Assembly (NCBI GenBank): GCA_023678885.1
Contig: CM043002.1
Span: forward strand, 5,908,022 to 5,972,021
DNA length: 64,000 nucleotides
Reading direction: 5' to 3'
Origin: Pogostemon cablin
Taxonomy: Eukaryota; Streptophyta; Magnoliopsida; Lamiales; Lamiaceae
Part shown: positions 57,520 through 64,000 of the stretch, piece by piece
How positions within the stretch are numbered: position 1 is the first letter of the stretch
How the letters are laid out: each line of letters starts with the position of its first letter
Made by a program: the position numbers and the translations under genes
The notes under the pieces: model-generated
The model's database searches: none
What the model was told of the DNA's origin: nothing
The model's input: the letters and a program-made list of their open reading frames with translations, nothing else

Positions 57520-60500
57520 TTACTGTATTCGGCATTTCTTGGCTAAGAAATCACATCCATCATAGACTTCTAACCCCGCCTGGCCTAGTTCCTCTTCTTT
57601 GTAGCAAGCACAACGCTTGCTTATTTTCCCTGTCAAGGCTATCTCTAGAGGTCTCTGAACCAATCTTGGATAACCTTCGTCACACCATACCTGAAAGGAA
57701 TTGTTCTAGCTGAGGTATACCCCATGGCAGCACACAATCATAGATAAATATAAGAGGCATTAGATCAAGTGCTATTCAATGTCTCATATTCGATACTCGA
57801 TCACTGACACGATTTTGATTCAAAACCTATTTGACAAAGGACACTACCATTGTTGCTGACTAAAAAATGGATAGTTAAATGATACCTCAGATCCTTCTCC
57901 CTGACTCCACCTTGAGTTACAGCTAGCTACTTTAGCTTCTTCTTTCTTCTGTTTTTCAAGCAGCTGAGCGCCTCGGGCTGCCTTTGATTCAACGCCTTTC
58001 AGGTATTTTGTGGGGTTTCCTTCACTGTCATAATAACGACCTACTAACTTCCCCACAAATCTGCAGCACTAACAGTCAATGAATACAAGAGAGAAATCAA
58101 GTTTATCACATTATAGACCATTTAGATCTATCCTGTATAAAAAATTGGAAAGATCGAAATATTGACTATATAAACCGCAATTTGGAACACAGTTTTGAAG
58201 TTTGGCGGTAAAATTGAAGACTTGGAGCTTAGGGTGAGTGGTATATTTTAACAGAGCAGCTCTAGACACTTTTACTTTCCAATATAAAATACACAAACAG
58301 AGAACATGTATAATGAGAGTGCACTTGGACCACAAACAGTATATATTTCCAGGACTTTTGCTGGCAATTTCTCCAATCACCATGTAGAATGTAGATCTTG
58401 ATTTATCAGGGCAACTTTGGTTTAAAATTAACAAATAAAGGCATTAGTCGCATACATGTATGTCCTGAAGTAGAAATCTCGCCATTCAACAATGCTTTTC
58501 ACCTGTGGAATCAGTAAAATAGATGAAACATCCAGGTAAAACAAGGGTAACCAAAAATCCAGACGAAAAGACATGCTTAAGAAACATGATGAAAGATCAT
58601 CCAACTTAATACTAATGGAGGATTCAGAAATGGTCTTTGGGGGGGGGGGTGCGCCTTTTTTTTTTTTTGTGGACAGCAATTGGTCAGTTTTAAAGGATTC
58701 ATATCAATTATATAGTCACCTTCTAAATAAAGGGATGTTAGTAAACACTTGGATAATGGCTGTACTTAAAATTGTTAATAGTTGATCAAATGTGTAATTT
58801 TAACATGGAAAGTGAGCAATCAAAAAAGAACAACAATAAATATCCTGAGGGAAAAACAAAATGAGTTACCTCAGTGCCAGACAAGTTATGCAGGTTATCT
58901 GTCAGTCCCTCCCCTGCATGTACATAGCAAAGAGATTTTACAATTCGCAAACTAAACTAATAAAAATTGGTTCAGATTCTGCATTTGCCACTATCTGGTC
59001 AGTCTTATGATTACAGAATTATTTTATTACAATTAGATGCCAGCATAAGTTGCCGTTTTGCAGAATTGGTTTGTTGAGCGCATAGACATGATCAAATGTA
59101 TAAATGCACATCACAATGGCACAAGCACACCCACGAATTAAGGTAAATTACCCATGATCCCTTTGAACTATGCGCATTGCAAAGTGGACATAATTAAAAA
59201 GGAATCAGAAGAACTTCATTGACATCAATATTTTCAAATTTTACGAGGACCAACTCTTTGTTTCCTATTGCATTGCTTTTCATAAGTAATAACTTGTATC
59301 CAAAAAATTTTGGCAAATGTTTACAAAAAATATCTGCTATTAGCCTTATTGCCACTAAATCTTAACAAGCAGCCAATGCATAGCCTATATTTATGAATTA
59401 TCTGAGTGGGGAAAAAAATAGATGATTTGATGCAGGACCTTTAGCAAGTTATAAGCTTGATCAAGGTATGCACCTACAAAGACTAATATCTAAGACTAGT
59501 GTGCCAAAACTTAGTTATTCGCGGTGTGCCCTCAAAATGGGCTCCAAGTAAAGCGTCTTTTTAGACTGAGGCGGGGGCAGTGTTGGAGGGAGGTGCGCCT
59601 CTCCACAGTCTAGTTTCCTTACAAATATGTTTTATTTTCATTTTTATAATGCACTTTGTACGTAAAGAACACTTTTACAACCCACAATTTTTCTACCTAG
59701 GGTTCCTACTATTCTCATAAACTTTAAAGAAATTAAGACCACATCTCCTGTCTTCCACAAAAGATACTTTTCGGTTATGATAAGGATGATATGATCTATA
59801 TTATCAGGGTGATATTATTAGTAAATAGCTTGTTACTTTGCTAGTCATTATAATTGATGCATTTTATGATGAGGATAATTATTCTTACGTGTTCTTCAAT
59901 TTTATTTATAAGGTTAAATTTTGAACTTGAATTTGATTATATATGTGTGTCTATTTGTTATTATAGAATATTATGTGGTTTAACCTTTATTTGGTTAGGT
60001 AATTATGTGCCAAGTAGGACATACTTGTGTACATAATTTGTGGAAAAATCAAGGTCATGTGTACAAGAGGCGAGCGCCTCTCGCCTAATGCTCCAACAGG
60101 GCCCTTGTGCCTCTCGCCATAGCAAGTACGTGTGGAAAGGCAGGCAGCTGCGTATTTGGACTGAATACTTGAGAAATGAAAAGCAAAAATAAATTCAGCT
60201 CTGACTGAAATGAATTTGAGGAAAATTTTGAGGTGGAAGAGAAGTACCACAGAAGATAAATCACAAATTTTCAGCTGAAAAAACAAATTAAAAGAATTAC
60301 CAAAGGGAGCTTGATTGTTTAATGTTTACAAAGAAAAATAGAGACAGAGAGACCAGAAGCTGAGAACTGGAGACCATAATATGTTGCCATATCATGATAT
60401 TTTAACATCAGCACATTCCTTACAACCCAAGAAGTTTTCTAAGGGGAAGAAAATCGATATAGGTTTTGAAAGTGTACTTTGTTTTCATTAGAAGTAAAAC

Positions 60501-62374
60501 TAGTTAAATTTGGTAAATGCATGGAGCGTATGTGATACTAAGAAGCAGATGTACTGTGAATTAAACAAATGAGTTGAGGAACCATGATGCTTTCATGCAC
60601 AAAAGAGAATTTCGTGGAACAAGCCCAGACTATGACTCTTTTCCATTTTAAAATTTTATCTTTTTTTCCATTGTATACGTCAAACCTGATGCAGACAATC
60701 ACAACTTAAGGCTATTTATTTTTAATAATCTTTGTCCAGCATTGTCGTACACTAAGAAATTTGAGGAGTTTAACTAGAAAGAGGAAATAAAGCTTTATGC
60801 TTGGGGTATGATCTGTATCAATATATATGAGAGAAAAACAGAATAGAGAAGGTTGAAAGCAAATATTGAAGCTACATACCAGTAAAGTTACCAGAGACAA
60901 ATGCTCGGGAGGCATCCCTAAGCAAATCACCAATCAAGGATCATATACCAAATAAGGGGTCAGTGTAATCATCTTGATGATCTAAACTTGAAGCAAAACT
61001 ATAGTTATCATACATAAATAGAATATAGCCATGAACAAAATAAAGAATTTTTCAGTTTATTATACTCACATGAGATAGAAAATCCTTTCAATCATACTGT
61101 ATTGAATTATATGAATTGTCATATACTGTTAGGGACACATTTACTAGGCCAGAAGTCTATAAATTCATCCAAGTAAATGATAGGAGGTATCACAATTAAA
61201 CTTCAGAATTGTTTCAGCTAATGCTTGGGCAGAGGATTCTTCTAGAATCTTTGTGAGAACCTTGTGTTCATATCTATCTTTATCAATCAGCAATTCAGTT
61301 TATATTATTTATCTAGCATTCTCCTTTGACTCTATCATATACTGCATTTCTCTTTCGTAGTTTAGAATGTATATTACAGATGAATTGTCAAGATTTACCG
61401 AGGGCGAAAGATCTACCATTACAAATGTCACTATCTTTCAAAACAGGATTATGTATTACAAACAATAGAATCTTGAGGTTTGTAGTCAAAATACTTTTTT
61501 CCATTCATAGATTCCATTAGATATCAATGCTTTCCACTTTTACATAGTTCGTATTTATCTTCTTTAGAAAAATAAAAATTATTAAAGATGCATTGAAGTT
61601 AACTGTAAGAAATTTATACTGGTGCTAACAACCATTTTAAGACAACTCATCCGCTACAACCATCATGCAAGTGTCCTTATAACATCATGTTTATGCTTAC
61701 CCCTTCCAATTTCCAAAGCACCCAGTAGCACTAGCAATTCAATTTCTCTTTCCCATCAACACCATCAGCAAATAGCCACATATCAATACACACACACACA
61801 CAACACACACACATATTTCATACACTAATCTTCCTGCGTGTTGACAAACAACATAAAGTAGAAACAGACAATCATAGATTATTGACAAAGAACTTCTTAA
61901 TGATACAAAAATAAAAAATAAAAAATGCAGATTCAACAAAGGACACAGCACACACCTTCCCGAGAAATGGCTGTAGCCTCCTCCTGGGCCATAGTGACTT
62001 TTCCCCTTGCTTACATCAAAAACTGATCTGAATCAGGGAAAACAACAAGTTAGGCCAAACAGAATGACAACAAGTAATCAAAACGGGAATGCTTGAAATT
62101 AAACAACCCCAGGATTCCAAGAAGAATGGGCAATCGAGTATCAGTTCCATTATAAGAAGCTAGCTCCGCCGCAGTGAATAATTTCTGGAAAATAACATGG
62201 TTGATCAAAAACATCGGTGGTGAGCAATCGTAATCAAAGCAAAGAGAACAGGTAAATGAAAATTCATACAGGTGGAAGCGAATTATTGGGAGATTTGAGA
62301 GGAAGGATTCTGAAGAGGAAGAAAGAGAGTAGAGCTAAGGAAATTGGAATCCCTAGGAAGGAGGAACAACGCAT
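57520..62374 (-). CDS. membrane-associated cytochrome-b5-like protein (MAPR4-type), eight exons, 242 aa
   Basis: Join on the minus strand: 62374-62270, 62184-62108, 62027-61956, 60917-60880, 58913-58870, 58502-58456, 58060-57886, 57690-57520. All introns are GT-AG, phases agree, and the total is 729 nt with stop. The start at 62374 is preceded by an in-frame stop. Residues 1-35 hold a hydrophobic anchor (SLALLSFFLF). Residues 36-130 are the cytochrome-b5-like heme/steroid-binding fold (KLFTAAELASYNGTD, GSVFDVSKGKSHYGPGGGYS, FSGRDASRAFVSGNF, VEWRDFYFRTY). The tail has FVGKLVGRYYDSEGNPTKYL, CNSRWSQGEGSEVWCD and RCACY...CDFLAKKC. This layout matches plant membrane-associated progesterone-binding protein 4. 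Such proteins bind heme or sterol-like ligands at endomembranes; the precise role of this subgroup is not well established. No disabling change is seen. It is the only intact host gene in the window. Confidence 0.93.
59500..60130. mobile_element. MITE-like insertion in a long intron of the MAPR4-type gene
   Basis: The 1.97-kb intron between 58913 and 60880 contains two GC-rich ends facing each other. GAGGCGGGGGCAGTGTTGGA with GGTGCGCCTC lies near 59558-59600. In reverse, AGGCGAGAGGCGCTCGCC with CCCTGTTGGAGC lies near 60072-60120. Between them is plain AT-rich sequence. AGGCG/CGCCT-rich ends are common in plant MITE-like repeats; exact ends and target duplication are unclear. Confidence 0.45.
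61788..61815. repeat. CA microsatellite in an intron
   Basis: A (CA)n tract with one AA interruption, inside the intron between 60917 and 61956. Confidence 0.95.
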
Positions 62375-62664
62375 CTTCTTATTCAGTAGAAAGAGGAAAA
62401 AGTTTGATGGATTCTGCAATCAGAAATTCAAGAATCCTTCAACGCCAACGGGTGAAGTTTGAACATGATAGTTATTCGTTCAACACATTCAACTCTCGCA
62501 AGATATTCTGTGCTTGTATAATCCTTCACAAAAACTTAATGCACCAAGCCAGCAATATGATACGGAGTACTAAGTATAATTGAATTCTACTCTGTTTTGA
62601 TTCGATTTAAATAACTTCGGACAAAATATACAGTATAAAGAAAAAGTCTTCAGTCCGATCAGTG

Positions 62665-62873
62665 TAGTGTAGGGTACCCGCTTATTTTGGGTATCCGTAC
62701 TTGTATCAGATAAAAAAATAACTATACGATTTTGTATCTGTTCTATCCCAAACCCTAATGGTATTTTTCAGAACTATCCATACCTGTTCTAAACCCATTT
62801 ACAACTACCCGTAATCTTCCCATTAGAGTTCAGGTAGGCCGGGTATCTGAAAATACACGTCTCATTGTCATCC
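62665..62873. mobile_element. hAT-like MITE, decayed
   Basis: The left end is TAGGGTACCCGC and the right end, reversed, is TAGGGATGACAATGAGACG. Between them are repeated GGGTATCCG, CTACCCG and GGCCGGGTATC words, typical of plant TAGGGATGACAA-type hAT MITEs. It lies in the region upstream of the MAPR4-type gene. The target duplication is not clear. Confidence 0.55.
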
Positions 62874-63059
62874 CTAAGTGTATCGAATGTTAATATTTTA
62901 AGGGTTTATTACTAATAGGTACGTGTTTTCATAGCCTAATTACTAGGAGATACAAAATCAAATTGAAGTACTGAGAGATACATTCTGATATTTTATTTTT
63001 CCAAGTTTACCCTTAGTTTAATCCATTTCTGAATCAGGTGAACACCAATTTTCAATTCG

Positions 63060-63480
63060 GTGTACACCAATGTTCAGAATATTAATGAACACCAACTTAA
63101 CACAGATGTACAATTCGGTGAACACCAATGTTCAATTCCTTCTGCACATGGCAACCGACCATCTACAGCCGGACGCCCAAATCTTGATAGCCCCTCTACC
63201 CGTAATCACCATCTACACACCCTCCCGACCAACCCAACACAGATGTAACACCAATGTTCAATTCCCCCCTACACATGGCAACCGACCATCTACAGCCGGA
63301 CGCTCAAATCTTGACTGCCTCTCTACCCGTAATCACCATCTCCACTCACCCTCCCGATCAACTTAACACCGATGTACAATGAACATCAATGTTTAATTCC
63401 CCCTATACATGGCAGCCGACCATCTACAGTTGGACGCCCAAATCTTGACTGCCCCTCTACCCATAATCACCATCTCCACC
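63060..63480. repeat. tandem repeat, unit about 125 bp, three copies
   Basis: Units share CACCAATGTTCAATTCC, ACATGGCAACCGACCATCTA, CAGCCGGACGC and CCCGTAATCACCATCT. Shorter fragments (GGTGAACACCAATGTTCA) precede them from about 63036. The third unit ends directly before the GT-2-like gene fragment. Overlapping open frames are repeat artefacts. Confidence 0.92.
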
Positions 63481-63560
63481 TACCCTCCCGACCCACCACC
63501 ACTCGTTGATTCTCCGATTAATCGGTATAGGGCACACTATATATACAGAGAAGCATCCAG

Positions 63561-63924
63561 CTTCCAAATCTGACGGCAAAACGTATCGTTTTTCAGACCA
63601 ATTAGAAGCCTTGGAGAACACTCCGCCGCCCTCTTTCAACCCTCCTCCCCCGCGCTCCGCCGCCATGCCCGCGCATTCTTCCAATTTACCCACTGTTTCA
63701 TCAACCAGTCCAGATCCATTGAATGTAATGCTTTCGATTCAAAGTAGTATGCCAATTGGCTCTTCTCCCTTTCAGCCACCACCATTGCAGCCGCCGCTGC
63801 CGCCACCGGCGGCGATTAGTATTCCTCAGACGCATATGTTTCAGCATTCTGGATCGACTTCGAGTTCGTCGACTTCGTCGGATGAGGATATTCAGATGAG
63901 AAGGGGGAAGAAGAGGAAATGGAA
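63561..63924 (+). pseudogene. GT-2-type trihelix transcription factor, partial, cut by a CACTA element
   Basis: After a possible acceptor (CATCCAG) the frame reads SKSDGKTYRFSDQLEALEN, the end of the first trihelix DNA-binding domain of GT-2/GTL1-type factors. A Pro-rich and Ser-rich linker follows, then SSSSTSSDEDIQ with RRGKKRKW, the start of the central alpha-helical region, normally followed by KDFFERLM. At that point (63925) a CACTA transposon begins. Upstream, where the rest of the first trihelix should be, there is only tandem repeat and MITE sequence. The piece is therefore either exon 2 of a gene with a distant exon 1 or, more likely, a 5'-truncated copy. Whether the remainder lies beyond the transposon cannot be seen. 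Confidence 0.8.
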
Positions 63925-64000
63925 CACTACAAGAAACTGTCAGATTACCGACGGAAATTTTGTAGGTAATGATTGAAAAATCCGTCGCTAAGCTGTTTAC
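63925..64000. mobile_element. CACTA (En/Spm) transposon, left end
   Basis: It begins CACTACAAGAAACTGTCAG, the usual plant CACTA terminus. Subterminal ACCGACGGAAATTTTG and CCGTCGCTAAG words follow, typical of this superfamily. It runs off the window, so neither the other end nor the 3-bp target duplication is visible. Confidence 0.88.

Noticed and set aside
63070..63366. A 98-residue plus-strand protein upstream of the trihelix fragment
   Set aside because: It lies wholly in the 125-bp tandem repeat, and no similarity outside the repeat was recognised.
63457..63693. A minus-strand protein opposite the trihelix fragment
   Set aside because: It is the complement of the Pro-rich coding stretch; the plus-strand frame has the family motifs.

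Overview
This is a flowering-plant nuclear window, most likely a eudicot. The evidence is the AT-rich composition, GT-AG introns, Stowaway, Harbinger, Mutator, CACTA and Helitron elements, and Athila, Tat and Ty1/copia retrotransposons. It is repeat-dominated and shows one intact gene. The species cannot be told from the sequence alone.

Left part (1-15.8 kb): the 3' end of a Ty1/copia element lies directly against a frameshifted exon of a nodulin-like MFS transporter (635-957). A 1,028-bp Mutator-like element with a perfect 9-bp target duplication follows. Next comes a probable Helitron of about 9.3 kb (3272-12576) holding short exon pieces of at least three unrelated host genes: an NFD4-like MFS protein, NADP-malic enzyme and a quaking-type KH protein. 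Three Stowaway MITEs and a roughly 1-kb dispersed duplication follow.

Middle (15.8-43 kb): a two-LTR, gag-only Athila-like element on the minus strand (15785-23640, LTRs 1,955 and 1,951 bp). Then degenerate arrays around an MCTP C2-protein fragment, and a second Athila-like element with gag and protease but no reverse transcriptase, which ends in half of an LTR of the first family. An unidentified host gene carries a Mutator element in a probable intron. Then come a solo-type LTR (34892-36881), a Helitron 3' end, a Tat-type reverse-transcriptase fragment (+), a Harbinger MITE and a Tat-type integrase fragment (-).

Right part (43-56 kb): a 6-kb non-coding stretch carries at least 22 same-orientation copies of a 19-nt word that on the minus strand reads as the D-arm/A-box of a tRNA. 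It lies inside what looks like a minus-strand Tat element, whose 5' LTR was later split by a complete but decayed Ty1/copia element (49969-55001, 457-bp LTRs, AGAAA target duplication).

End (57-64 kb): an intact eight-exon gene for a membrane-associated cytochrome-b5-like (MAPR4-type) protein, 242 residues, minus strand. Beyond its 5' end are a hAT-like MITE, a 125-bp tandem repeat, and the 3' part of a GT-2-type trihelix factor gene cut by a CACTA transposon that runs off the window.

Main points of interest: the D-arm-like array; three diverged LTRs that each carry a different dyad-word cluster just upstream of the TATA box; and the gene-capturing Helitron.
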